This document shows positions 54,431 through 64,000 of a stretch of 64,000 nucleotides of DNA, piece by piece. The notes under the pieces are model-generated. The model had not been told where the DNA came from. It worked only from the letters and a program-made list of their open reading frames with translations, and ran no database searches. The translations under genes and the position numbers were made by a program. The DNA is from Talaromyces rugulosus (Eukaryota; Ascomycota; Eurotiomycetes; Eurotiales; Trichocomaceae), in assembly GCF_013368755.1 (NCBI RefSeq), contig NC_049565.1, positions 5,084,001 to 5,148,000 of the forward strand, given 5' to 3'. Position 1 is the stretch's first letter; each line of letters begins with the position of its first letter.

Positions 54431-55477
54431 ATGTCTTCGTCAAACGATCTACGCATCTCGAGAACGCTTGGAGCCCTTCTGGGCGTCCACTGCGGTGACT
54501 CACTAGGTGCCACTCTTGAGTTCAAGCCCTGGTCACAAATTATAAGGCAATATCCTAATGGCTTGCGTGAAATCGTTGGGGGCGGCATTCTCAACTGGCC
54601 TATTGGCCACGCAACGGACGACACCGATCTCACCCGTGCAGTCCTTCTAGCGTACCGAGACTACGAGGAAAGCAAACAGCCCGGAAGCAAACAGTTAGTG
54701 GAAGAATTCAATATCGCCAAAGCAGCAGCTGAATATGCACTCAAATGGAACGAGGGCGATTGGCCAGGTCGCAAGAAACACACGCGTCCGATTGACATCG
54801 GAAATACTACGAGGATCGGCTTACAGCACTACAAGAGGCTAAAGAACCCAGAGAAGTCTGGCGTAGGGGTCGGCAGTGCGGGAAATGGGAGCCTGATGCG
54901 CTGTATTCCTACTGGGCTGTTTGCACCAGGGGAGAGGCGACAGAACGAGTCAATAGCTATCAGCGAATTCACCCACAACGATTTGAGATGTACAGTCGCT
55001 TGTGCAGCATACAACGAAATTGTTGCTGCTCTTGTCAACGACAAGACACCGCAAGAAGCCGTGGAGATTGGCAAGGTGAAAGCGGACGACCTAGGCTGCG
55101 CGAAGGTTATAGATGCTATCAAGGAGGGCGAGACGCTCCCTTTGGCTAAGATCGCTAATGAGGGGCCCCGGGGTGACATAACGGTTAGAGCGTCTGGTTA
55201 CGTTCTCAATAGCCTAAGACTATCGATTGCTGCACTGCTGGATCTGCGGTCTTTCGAAGATGTGCTAGTAGACGTGGTCCGAATTGGAGGGGATACCGAT
55301 ACGAACGGGGCTATTGCAGGGGGTCTGCTTGGTGCAAGAGACGGGATAGAGAACATTCCCGAACGGTGGTTGGAGAAACTGCAGTTTCGCAAGGAATTCG
55401 AGAACGTTACAATGCGCATTCTACAGTTGCAGGAGGATGAGGGGAAACTCCTTGTCAGGTTAGACAAAGAGGACTAA
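54431..55477 (+). CDS. ADP-ribosylglycohydrolase (DraG/ARH family)
   Basis: 348 residues, single exon. The fold is recognised by GVHCGDSLGATLE near the N-terminus, the metal-binding ATDDTDLT (61-68), GNGSLMRCIP in the middle and the C-terminal magnesium motif GGDTDTNGAIAGGLLGA. These enzymes remove ADP-ribose from proteins, nucleic acids or small molecules. Both Asp clusters are intact, so activity is expected. The similarity is to microbial DraG-like proteins, which are patchy in fungi, so horizontal origin is conceivable but not shown. No signal peptide. Confidence 0.92.
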   Translation: MSSSNDLRISRTLGALLGVHCGDSLGATLEFKPWSQIIRQYPNGLREIVGGGILNWPIGHATDDTDLTRAVLLAYRDYEESKQPGSKQLVEEFNIAKAAAEYALKWNEGDWPGRKKHTRPIDIGNTTRIGLQHYKRLKNPEKSGVGVGSAGNGSLMRCIPTGLFAPGERRQNESIAISEFTHNDLRCTVACAAYNEIVAALVNDKTPQEAVEIGKVKADDLGCAKVIDAIKEGETLPLAKIANEGPRGDITVRASGYVLNSLRLSIAALLDLRSFEDVLVDVVRIGGDTDTNGAIAGGLLGARDGIENIPERWLEKLQFRKEFENVTMRILQLQEDEGKLLVRLDKED

Positions 55478-55901
55478 GCAGGTGAAGAAGGTACAAGATG
55501 TAGATAGAGTACCACGGCACTGTAGCCCATGGACGCATCACCACCGCCGCAAAACAAAGGCGAAAATTTTTAAGAAAGTGAGGGTGATAATCTATGAGGA
55601 CTCGAAGCGGCAAGGGCGAAGTGTGCGAAAGTAGGAGATTAATAAAAAGGCCAAAGGCAAGAGGGGCCGTGGCGGCCGAAGAGCGTTGTCTCGGAGGCAG
55701 AGGCCATCACGAATAATGGGAAAGTTAACAGAAACCTTCTATAGGCGATCGCATGAATTATTGTTTTAATCACAGTACAGTCTCTGTGCGGAAAACTACA
55801 TACATGATACCAGTCAGTCACTCTCTTGAACGGCTTTCTTCAATTTCCTGCACCTTTCACCTCCAACAGACCAAAATACTTACCCAATTCAGCTATGAGC
55901 C
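55478..55901. other. Intergenic region, nothing recognised
   Basis: No gene, repeat or RNA was seen. Confidence 0.5.
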
Positions 55902-56430
55902 ATGGCGTTTAGGTCAGTATTAATGCAGTACTGTCTGCCTACACCCACTTTCACTAAGAAAGATGTCAATTCAACTCCCAGGACAGTCACATGTTCATCG
56001 TTACTGGCGGTAACCAGAGCCTTGGACTAGAGCTTATCAATATGCCCTATCCAACCAGTGCCGGGGGAAAGGATTCATATATCAACTACGCAGCGTCAAA
56101 GGCAGCCAACAGGATTTTGACTGACGAAACAGCAAAGCGCTGTGGCAAGCATGGCATCTTTAACGTAGTCTAGAATCCTAGAACTTTAGATACAAACATC
56201 TGTCACACCCTGCTCCCATTAATGATGCTCTTAATTCGAAATATCTTCCTTCATCCAGCTATACTGAACTATATGCAGATTTAAGACTAGAGATTATAAG
56301 GTACGCTGGTCATTCCGTGGGGAACAATCTAGTAACACAATCCGAGGATAGATATTTATGAATTAAGAAGGGAAAAGAAAGAGCTCTAGGACTGGTGCGA
56401 GAAGCAAATTGTGGAACACGAGTACATAAT
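55902..56430 (+). pseudogene. Short-chain dehydrogenase relic
   Basis: The start reads LPTPTFTKKDVNST in one frame, then HMFIVTGGNQSLGLEL in another (nucleotide-binding glycine motif). The middle, over 100 residues of the normal fold, is missing. The catalytic block SYINYAASKAANRIL is followed by KHGIFNVV, a TAG, NP and LLIRNIFLHPAILNY. After further stops and shifts come GTLVIPWG and DWCEKQIVEHEY, the usual C-terminus of this fungal SDR subgroup. An internal deletion plus at least three nonsense or frameshift changes make it dead. Confidence 0.82.
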
Positions 56431-57740
56431 ATTCTGGGTCGTCGATATGAATCTCACTATGATTTATACGGGCAATGGGCTCCTGGCAAGATTGTCTAAC
56501 CCTAACGGCAGCAACTGACAACATATCATATTCCCTATACCATTCGGCAATCTTGAATGTGAACAACCCTAACTCTAAGTTGTACCGTTTAGGATAGGAC
56601 AAGGTTGCAATATCAAACAGCACCGAGTGGAATACGCTTGTTGGCTGATGCCGTGCATAATGCTACCGCTTCTAAAAACGAGATACTAAGTATCCCTATT
56701 TTATTTAGATGTACAATGAGAATTTTGCTCATAAATTTTAAAGCGTCTGAAACCCTTCGGCTTGCTTTGTAGGATCAATGTTGTTGCGAGGAGTGCCATC
56801 AGGGTTAGGGTTATGATATCAGAACCTTGAAAGGCTTTTGCTACATCTAGTAAGCTTGGCATGTATTTATCGTAATTGAGCTAGTCCGAGTCAACCCCGG
56901 AATAATCATCTAGTTTCAACTAGAACATGGCGGACATGTATATTAGCCAGCGAGAAGTAATCTTTTCCATGGTTTTAAACTTAACGCTTTTCGCCGTAGC
57001 CATCGTTAGAGTCACGTAATCCTACGTAAATATCTTAAGGACAGTTATTGTTATGAGTGTGTAATTTATCCCAAGACTATACTTGTATAGGGATAATTCC
57101 TTGAGACGGAATAAATGTGTTAGGGGAACAGCTAATTAGGAAGTGAGTCTAACTTTGTCATTCTATTTCTAGTAACAGTATCTTTACGTATATAGGTTAA
57201 CTAAGTTTAGGTCCCTAGTGATCTGTTAGGATAAGATCTTTATCGCTCTATACAAGCAGTGATGATCTGAAAGCTAGCTAAATCAGATTAATAAAATCTA
57301 CTACTACTACTACCACCACCACCACCACTACAGTAGCTATAACAGGAATATTAATTTAAATCACTAGCAAACACTGATTTTCCTTGAGCTGGTAACTAGG
57401 TATCATTACATTTGAAAAAAAGGATTGAAAAAAAGGAAAACATTCAGCGGTAGCCCTGCAGCAAAAGTACAAAAGATCACGAATGCCAATGCAGCTCGAT
57501 AGGGCGAGTCACGATCATGCTATTTCTTAAAAGTCAGCGCCAAGTGTAGATGTTTATTATCATTGTTTAAGGATGAATTACCTACTAACTCACTTGACTC
57601 CCTCCCTCTCACTAGCCATGATTCTTCTCACTTAAAAAAGGGAACACTGTCGAACGCGTTGATTCCGAGAAAAAATCAGTAGGGGACGGGTGAGATGTTC
57701 CACTAGGGCGAGGGTGAGAGTGGTAAGGCTTGTGAGTGCG
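56431..57740. other. Intergenic region with trinucleotide tract
   Basis: An ACT/ACC trinucleotide run lies at about 57300-57331. An open frame at 56363-56623 (-) overlaps the SDR relic and has no protein character. No gene is supported. Confidence 0.45.
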
Positions 57741-58202
57741 CTATGCGTAACTACCGTCACCACCACCGGGGAAGCTTGTAGGCTTGCCGGTAGGGTGAGG
57801 GAAATCGGTTCCGGTAGGGAAGCCTGTGGGCTTGCCAGTGGGGTGAGGGAAATCGGTCCCAGTAGGAAATCCAGTAGGGAAGCCTGTTGGCTTGCCAGTG
57901 GGGTGAGGGAAATCGGTCCCAGTAGGAAATCCGGTTGGGAAGCCTGTAGGCCTGCCGCTGTGGTGAGGGTGAGGGCAATCGGTTCCAGTAGGAAATCCGG
58001 TCGGGAAACCAGTAGGCTGGGCGTCGTCGTCACGCTTCTCCCATGGCCAACCTGTAGGCCACGGGATGCCGGAGGGGAGGAGGCTGGTTGGAATAGAAGG
58101 GATGCTGATGGATGGCAGAGGAGGAAGGCTGCTCTGGTGAGGCCTGGCTGCAGAAAGTCCGATTAACGGGGCAGCGGCAACGAGGATGGTAGAGAAATGC
58201 AT
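57741..58202 (-). CDS. Small secreted proline/threonine/glycine repeat protein
   Basis: 153 residues, single exon, with a TATAAAA at 58228-58234 just upstream. A signal peptide (about 1-19, cleavage near SAA-RP) is followed by a Ser/Pro-rich pro-region and one dibasic Lys-Arg at 56-57 that Kex2-type protease could cut. Residues 63-140 are four tandem copies of a 16-22 residue unit PTGFPTGFPTGTDFPHPTGK. The first copy is variant, with a Cys and HHS. The tail is PTSFPGGGDGSYA. Function is unknown; a cell-wall, adhesive or effector-like role would fit. There is no GPI signal and no paired cysteines. Because repeats are multiples of three, other frames are also open and should be ignored. Confidence 0.72.
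   Translation of the reverse strand: MHFSTILVAAAPLIGLSAARPHQSSLPPLPSISIPSIPTSLLPSGIPWPTGWPWEKRDDDAQPTGFPTGFPTGTDCPHPHHSGRPTGFPTGFPTGTDFPHPTGKPTGFPTGFPTGTDFPHPTGKPTGFPTGTDFPHPTGKPTSFPGGGDGSYA
57783..58016 (-). repeat. In-gene tandem repeat, 48-66 bp units
   Basis: Four units: 58016-57951, 57950-57891, 57890-57831 and 57830-57783. They encode the PTGFPT...PHPTGK repeats of the small secreted protein. The middle two are nearly identical at DNA level. Confidence 0.8.
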
Positions 58203-59767
58203 TGTCGCGCTGTCTCTCTTGTGTTCGTTTTATAATTCAAAGAGTGACAAGTAAAGAACGTTTGGCCTCTTCAAATATACAAACTTGTTAGAAGCTAGAA
58301 GGAGAGAAAGAAGTTGTGTATTGAAATCGGACGACCTTCATTGATCATATATCCCCACGAGGCTTCAGCCTAATAACGCCATAATGCTTGAATTACACAT
58401 CAACCCGAGAATCAAGCACCGTTGTTGATTGAATGGGAACGAGCACAGATAATCCCGCATTCTAAGGCGTCCCGTTTTCCAGGGCGGCAAGTTGAGGCCC
58501 TGGGGTGTGCATTAGTGCCACAGATGTAATACAAGGTAGCAAACCAACCGATAAAGTACATAATAGCCCGGCATTATTCATTGAGCAAGAGCGAAAGATC
58601 GACAACGTTACATATATATAGTAGAAGCACAGTAACTTACATAGACGCAAATTTTAGACCCATAAGTTATTAGTGTAGCTGGCTGGGTTGTTTGAATGTT
58701 ACTGGCCACCAATTCTGACCCAGGGACAGGGTAGAAAAGGAACACGCGATGGGTTGGCAGAGACCATGTGGAAAGGGGCGATGGCGAGCAAGATGGCCCC
58801 CATCAATCATATGGCTAACACTGGTGTATATAATTACAGTACGTGGAGTACTCCGTAGCCGTGCCAGGATATACGAACACAAGCCTAAATTATGTCAGGA
58901 TATGCGAACTACAAGGTGTGCTGACAGCCCCCGGCCGGCGGCCGGCCTAACGCTATGAAAAAGCTCGTTGGAAGAGATATCACACTGGTTAATAGATAAG
59001 CTCTAGACCGGATCGGGCGTTATTATTAGTGGATCTTTTTCGAATGGCGTGATGATTGACCTGGGGGTGCGATGTATACATAATCGAGAATGATAAGCAG
59101 TCTAGTAGGTATTTGAAGCTGACAATAGTAGATAGCTATTAGAGTACGTATGAAACGGTTCAAGAGAGCCCATTGTTGAATTCTAGTCACTGACTTATTG
59201 TACTTGAAACATGCGATCGAGCCATATCGGAGGAAATCCGGCGGACAGCCCGGTGAAGATGTGGATTTGGCAGAGTCGGTTGTTGTCGATCACCACGCAC
59301 GGAAGGGCCGGGACCAGTGTATGCAACTCCACATGTAACTTTCAAAGTCTCCTGCGCGCCGTGTCCTCGGTCAGAGCAGATCGATCAGCAGTAAGGCCAC
59401 CAGTCCCATGTGCCCATACACGGTGGGGCGCAGTATGTTCCTCCATGTTTTCTCCAATTCCCCGTACCTTTCGCGTTCACGTCTGCCTTGTCGTCTGTAG
59501 TAGAAGGCGCACCACCTCCTTTTCATTTCCCGAGGAACTCTTCGATGCGTGCTGTAGACCTGGTAAATGTTCTATAACTTAATTGATATTATTTTTGCAA
59601 GTAAAAAGTATGAAATGCGTCTATACCTGCATTCGTCTATATTGAGAAGACTTAAATCCTTGCAACATGCATTGGTCATAAATAGGAACCCCGAGGAACG
59701 GAAACAAACACAACAGGAACCTGTTGCGAAAAACCAAAGAAAAGGCCTGCCGGCGATATAATTTAAT
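58203..59767. other. Intergenic region
   Basis: TACTCCGTA occurs at 58849-58857 and a GC-rich GGCCGGC cluster near 58930-58947. Open frames around 59211-59582 on either strand show no recognisable family. No gene is supported. Confidence 0.4.
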
Positions 59768-61096
59768 TCACCTCCCAGTAATATTCTCTTCAAATAAAAT
59801 TTTTGATCGTGACTGTTGGGCCACAGCTTCAAACAGGGGCATAAGATTCCGTGCAGGATGGTTCCCTGGAGCAGCATCCGACGCCCCTTGAGGATTCATA
59901 AATGCTTGAGGACCAATAACTTGGTAGCTCGAGCCTGTGTATGACATTGATACTGACTGTGGCGATGCGATGCTGCTGGCCGTCCCTGTACTATAACTAC
60001 TGAAGACACTTGGTACTCCTGCCGACGGTAAGGTAGAAGAGGAAGTAATTGCCGATGAAGGTGTCGTAATTGGGGTCAATGTATTCATGTGTGTTTGTGT
60101 CCGACTTTTCAGTTTCGCTCTCGCATCACTTAATTCGTCATACCATCTTCGTGCAATGGTAGCCCCCTGTGGGAGTGCATAACGATGCCAGCGAGGACAA
60201 AGCATCCAGTCTGCTAGTTCTCGCAGAACATTTAGTTCAAACGTATCTTCAGGGTTGGACGATGTCATTTTTTCTATACGATCTATAGCAGCCGATTTAT
60301 CGGCGTTTGCGATCATACTTTGGCGACAGCGTGTGCCTTTCTTCGTGACTCCGATACATGTAAATAATGACCTTAGATCGTTAGAGTATTCCAACAGATC
60401 TGAAGGTAGGGTGGATTTGATCAAGGGAGGAGCCACTGGGTTAAAGGGCGCCGTTGGCTGAATAATTTGGTGGCTTGGCCTCCTAAATTCCTCTTGCTTC
60501 AGGTATATCTTTCGAGCGTTGTCTTCTGCAATCTTCACGTTCTGCTCTCGTTCCTCTAATTTCTTCTGCAGTGCTTGTAGCGCTTCTTCGCTTTCTTTTA
60601 TTTTCCGTTCTTGAACTAAAATGTTTTCTTCTCGGGATTTAAGTTGTTGGTCTTTGGCCCTCTCGCTTTCTTGTCGATCCACTGTCGCTTGTTCATACTC
60701 CTGTATCTTCCTCTCCGCCTCTTGATTCAGTTTGAGAACCTGCTCTCGACTGGTCTCTAGCAATAAAATCACATTCTCTCCAACTGATCTGCTGATATCA
60801 GCTATTTGCTTTCTTTGTCGAATTCGAACTTCGTCTGCTGCTGCTGCGAGTCGTGCAGACCGCCGCTTTTTCAGGATTGAGATATATCCCAAGCATTGGG
60901 TTTGAAGCCACAATATTAACGTCACGGATATCAGCAGAAACCTAAGAGTGCTCCCAACAACGTATAAAGGAAGTAGGAGTGAGCCCGCGTTCAATACAGA
61001 GAAAAAATAAGGGTTTGATTTTTCCGCCATTTTCGTGATGCACTTGGGTTGAGAAGAACCCTTGAAGTGGGAAAATAAAACAGGTCGTAAAAGCAT
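59768..61096 (-). CDS. Membrane-anchored coiled-coil protein with Cys/His motif
   Basis: 442 residues, single exon, from the ATG at 61096; an in-frame Met at residue 23 (61030) is an alternative start. Two hydrophobic segments (about 31-68) lead into a long charged coiled coil (about 85-205), then a compact region with C247, C257 (CIGVTKKGTRC), C300 and H304 (LCPRWH). That Cys/His pattern resembles the segment preceding the T5orf172/GIY-YIG-like domain in fungal DUF1766-type proteins, but no such nuclease domain follows. The C-terminal 120 residues are Ser/Thr-rich and probably disordered. Function unknown. Codon quality and the lack of stops over 1.3 kb argue that it is real. Confidence 0.72.
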   Translation of the reverse strand: MLLRPVLFSHFKGSSQPKCITKMAEKSNPYFFSVLNAGSLLLPLYVVGSTLRFLLISVTLILWLQTQCLGYISILKKRRSARLAAAADEVRIRQRKQIADISRSVGENVILLLETSREQVLKLNQEAERKIQEYEQATVDRQESERAKDQQLKSREENILVQERKIKESEEALQALQKKLEEREQNVKIAEDNARKIYLKQEEFRRPSHQIIQPTAPFNPVAPPLIKSTLPSDLLEYSNDLRSLFTCIGVTKKGTRCRQSMIANADKSAAIDRIEKMTSSNPEDTFELNVLRELADWMLCPRWHRYALPQGATIARRWYDELSDARAKLKSRTQTHMNTLTPITTPSSAITSSSTLPSAGVPSVFSSYSTGTASSIASPQSVSMSYTGSSYQVIGPQAFMNPQGASDAAPGNHPARNLMPLFEAVAQQSRSKILFEENITGR

Positions 61097-61659
61097 AAAT
61101 ATTTAGATACGAGCGTAAATCCCTTGGGTTGATGCGCAACCTTCATAATCAATGGAAGTCGGAAGGTAAAAACTACGCGAAGGCGGGGGGATATCATTGA
61201 TCTTAAAAAAAGATAGAGTCTCGCTCGCGCGCGCGGTCTACACGCACTTGCATTGGCGCCGGTGGCGCAGCTTCGATAGACGGGGGCAGTTAATCAATCT
61301 CAAATTATTTCTACCGCGTGTGACCGCGTCGTATTACTAGTTCATAGGACATCATTGGTGGAGTTGATCGCAAGGCTGCGACAAGTCATGCAACTAGTTT
61401 TCAAGCTCGGCTTGGAGTACTGTAGCGATTGGTAATTGAGGACCTCAAGCTCGATCTGCTAATGCGCTGGCCGTGGACGCACACTGGGCGCACAAAGGTT
61501 AGGGTGGCCGATGTCCCTGTGAAGGCCTAAATATAGACACAGACACCATTCATTTTAGTGGCCGCTACTTCCACCACCGAATTTCATCTATATTTGGAGC
61601 TGTTACAAATTGTATGCATCAAATATATTAAAATTTCAATTAGATAATCTCGAACCTAA
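61097..61659. other. Intergenic region
   Basis: Upstream of the coiled-coil gene. No element was recognised. Confidence 0.45.
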
Positions 61660-61845
61660 AGCATCATGAAGCGACAACTATTGCACAGGGGCGAAAACGT
61701 GAACGGGATCGTAAAAACCGAACATAGAAACGCTTGAAGGAGAAAGAATCATACTAGCTCTTCAACATGAGAATAGAAACCTGCTGCAGCAAATGAGGAT
61801 TTTGTCGCAGAGTTCAACTCCAAGTGATGATGTCTGACACAGAAG
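61660..61845 (+). pseudogene. bZIP-like DNA-binding domain relic
   Basis: One frame reads GRKRERDRKNRT, stop, KRLKEKE. A second continues ALQHENRNLLQQMRILSQS. Together they resemble the basic region and first heptads of a fungal bZIP protein, broken by a stop and a frameshift. The rest of the gene is not visible. Confidence 0.45.
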
Positions 61846-62234
61846 TTTTACATCGCTATACGCAAGCCGAACGAGATATGCTCTTCTGGCTTTTCTATAC
61901 TATTGGATATTCCATAGGAAGCTCTTGTTACTATCCAACCAAAATTAAAATTCTTTTTCAAATTATAGCCATATAAAATCAAAACTAGACCCTGATAAGC
62001 GAAGTCTATTGCTAATCAGAATTAGACTCTCAAGCCAAAATAGAAATCAATGAGTTATTACTAGTGCTATACAGAACAGCGTTGTGATTGTTATCATAAG
62101 ATACAAATAGTACAGTCAATTGAACGGTTGAATGGCCGGTAAAGGCTGTAGTACGGCCAGTAGTATAACCAGTACTGTATTGACTAGTTAAATGAACCTA
62201 CAGTAGGCAAATTGTTCCTAGGTGTTGGTGACCT
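61846..62234. other. Intergenic region, nothing recognised
   Basis: AT-rich with scattered stops. No gene was seen. Confidence 0.45.
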
Positions 62235-62640
62235 TGAAGCGGTAAGGACATACTTAGGGCTGTCGCTAGAGGCAGACTTGTTGCTTATTGAGGGGGTATG
62301 TTGGCAATGATCGAGCACAGCTACCACATTATTCTTGACTGACTGTTGTGGCAGAGGCTGACTGTTGGTGATATGTGCGTAGAAGAAAACTGTTACGAAG
62401 GCCTTGAAACCAACAATCTCCGTGGAACTTATGAGTTCTCAGACTTTCCCATGGATAGCCGATATGCCGTTGCATATGGAGAGCATATCCCCGGCGCGGT
62501 TTTGTATCAGTATCTGATGTATTTTACAAAACACTTTACCTTTGAGGGAGGATCACCGAGGTCGAAAAGACGAAAATCAACCCAAAGGCATTGGTCTCTG
62601 ATGGGCCTGTCATCGTACGAAAGTCCCTGCTAGTTCATAC
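62235..62640 (+). pseudogene. Flavin-containing monooxygenase relic
   Basis: AVRTYLGLSLEADLLLIEG, a disrupted stretch, then GLETNNLRGTYEFSDFPMD and GEHIPGAVLYQYLMYFTKHF match the N-terminal third of fungal FMO-type flavoprotein monooxygenases (family form: NNLLGTYEFSDFPMD, then GEHIPG). After a frameshift near 62555 the frame RITEVEKTKINPKALVSDG continues. The FAD and NADPH glycine motifs and the C-terminal half are lost. Confidence 0.75.
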
Positions 62641-62734
62641 GTAAAGATTCCTGCAACCACTACTCTTGAATCTTTGTGTACTTTGTCCATAATTAAACGC
62701 ACCGGATCTAACTAGCGCCAACAAAAGCTACATC

Positions 62735-62940
62735 AGGTGTCTAAGATTAGGGATCTCACGCTCATCCAGTTTTTAGCAGACCATGGAGCCGATGCAACTA
62801 CATCATCCCGACCAACGAGGACTACACCGTGTTACGTAGTGCTATCATGTGTAATCAAATCGATGCATGCCGACTGCTTATTGAGTTGGGAGCCCAGGTC
62901 ACTCTCAGTGCATTCGCTCCAATAACTGTAGTCAATTTTC
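62735..62940 (+). pseudogene. Ankyrin-repeat relic
   Basis: LIQFLADHGADATTSS and, after a +1 shift near 62825, LRSAIMCNQIDACRLLIELGAQV form about two ankyrin repeats. The surrounding sequence has no continuing frame. Confidence 0.6.
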
Positions 62941-64000
62941 CAAAAGTGAACAATATTCAAAAATACTAAATAAATCAAAAATCAAAAGTCCCCCATTCCT
63001 ACTCCAATAAAAACTCTCTGATATGAAAGAAAAGGAAAATAAAGCATTAAACAGGAGGGATATATTGCCGGAAATAAACTATTATACATTATATAGATAA
63101 TATACGATAATAAAAGACGCATAACTCCGGGATGCGACTCTAAAACTACTCGATGTGCGTCTTACTATGGCACTATGAATAACGATACCGATAGTTTTCA
63201 GGAAGCTCGTGTATCATCCCATGAATGGAGGGATCGGTCGGATCTGATCCGATTTCACTCGGTTGAAATTGTGAAGAAATAGCCGAATAATTGGGATTGT
63301 TGGGGTTGTTTGAATAGACAGGCTCGAGAATTGTGGGTTCTTTCTGATCACTTCCTCCGATTCCCTGTTGTTCACTTTGGAAAAAGACTGCGGTTCCGGG
63401 CCAAACACCACTTGCCGGCGCACAAAGCCCGCCTTAGATAAGCCCAGTAGTACTATCTCCATGATGGGATCGGTCGGCTTGTGTTTCACTGGTGAAATTG
63501 TGAAGTGGATATTATGGGTGTGGGGTTGTGATGAAGGCCAGGGGCCAAACTTTCCATTGGCTGTTGCATTGGGCCAAGGAAAAGCCCAAGGTGGCTGAGA
63601 AATAAAACACGCTTGGGCCAAGAACTTCAAGTGGTGCAGGTGAAGCCGCAAAGGCATTGTGAAGAACTCGGTCACCAGCTATGAACTATACCTGATATGC
63701 ATCTGAATTAGGATATTGTTGGCTGAGTCACCGGTAGGGTTGCAAGTGCGTCACCTTGGTGATTCACCGACAGATTGAACTCCCAAAGCGAGTATTATGG
63801 CAGGTAGTCCCGTGCTGGGACTAAGGTGACTCAGAAGCCAAAAGACGATATCTGATTGTACTCGTTTCTGTGAAGGTGAGTATGCTGAGGTGAGACATTC
63901 GCAACCGATCTGATATATCAATATAGAAACTCCCGATACCTAGGTCTGAGCGGTCGCTGACCTTTGCATAGATGTAATCCAGACTTGCAAGATCATACTC
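62941..64000. other. Intergenic region at window end
   Basis: It contains two diverged copies of a GGGATCGGTCGG...GAAATTGTGAAG segment (about 63230-63290 and 63466-63515). A 153-codon minus-strand frame (63675-63214) spans them but shows no protein family character. No gene is supported. Confidence 0.4.

Noticed and set aside
638..55477. A single secondary-metabolite cluster
   Set aside because: Tailoring-type genes, regulators and exporters are present, but no PKS, NRPS, terpene or RiPP core enzyme, and pseudogenes interrupt the order.
57690..58166. 158-codon open frame on the plus strand and 133-codon second minus frame
   Set aside because: Both are by-products of the in-frame 48-66 bp repeats of the secreted protein; only the minus frame from 58202 has a signal peptide and coherent repeats.
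57741..58202. RiPP precursor of the ustiloxin/dikaritin kind
   Set aside because: Only one Lys-Arg site exists and it is before, not between, the repeats; no UstY-like or tyrosinase genes are nearby.
63214..63675. 153-codon minus-strand frame
   Set aside because: Spans two diverged copies of a non-coding repeat and starts with a non-ATG-like context; no family.
1..64000. tRNA, rRNA or CRISPR arrays
   Set aside because: No cloverleaf-forming gene, rRNA segment or spaced repeat array could be supported; CRISPR is not expected in a fungus.

Overview
The window looks like accessory, possibly subtelomeric, DNA of a filamentous ascomycete, most likely Eurotiales (Aspergillus/Penicillium-like). 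The reasons are short GT-AG introns (49-102 nt), intron-poor compact genes, fungal-only families (questin oxidase-like, Zn2Cys6 regulators, AAAP/Mtr permease, DAL5-like and DHA2 MFS carriers, GH47 1,2-alpha-mannosidase, PA/M28 aminopeptidase), and a retrotransposon riddled with RIP-like transitions. The species call is inference. All splice models were built by hand from frame and homology logic.

Layout. 0.6-2.2 kb: questin oxidase-like gene. 3.7-14.7 kb: a nested pair of Ty3/gypsy chromoviruses. The outer copy (3712-14714, + strand) is full length but saturated with transitions. The inner copy (5837-11335, - strand) is intact, with two LTRs that read as identical, and it sits inside the pol gene of the outer copy. 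Each has a clean 5-bp target duplication, and with the insertion removed both elements are 5,499 bp. 15.4-24.3 kb: aldo-keto reductase, a decayed beta-mannosidase, a transketolase-like enzyme, an alpha/beta hydrolase and an amino-acid permease. 24.3-27.4 kb: gene-free, holding a 580-bp TIR element (MITE-like) and tandem repeats. 27.4-37.9 kb: GH43 glycosidase, UNC-93-like and DAL5-like MFS carriers, a Zn2Cys6 regulator and a sulfotransferase-like P-loop protein. 38.2-48.2 kb: alpha-galactosidase relic, secreted SGNH hydrolase with FG-GAP-type repeats, GH47 mannosidase, thioredoxin-reductase-like flavoprotein, secreted M28 aminopeptidase. 48.8-55.5 kb: Zn2Cys6 regulator (with a GC-AG intron), DHA2 drug/toxin exporter, ADP-ribosylglycohydrolase. 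55.9-64 kb: relics (SDR, bZIP, flavin monooxygenase, ankyrin) around two lineage-type genes, a small secreted repeat protein and a coiled-coil membrane protein with a Cys/His motif.

How the genes fit together. No PKS, NRPS or terpene backbone gene is present, so this is not a classical biosynthetic cluster. The common themes are secreted carbohydrate/protein degradation (GH43, GH47, SGNH, M28 plus dead GH2 and GH27 genes), nutrient uptake (AAAP, DAL5, UNC-93, DHA2) and two local regulators. The most unusual signals are in the retroelement: a 13-nt LTR/PBS complement suggesting self-priming, a hairpin at the gag stop with an overlapping -1 pol frame, and outer-copy ends that escaped mutation. 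Outside it, the over-represented palindrome ATCAATTGAT and the tandem-repeat secreted protein stand out.
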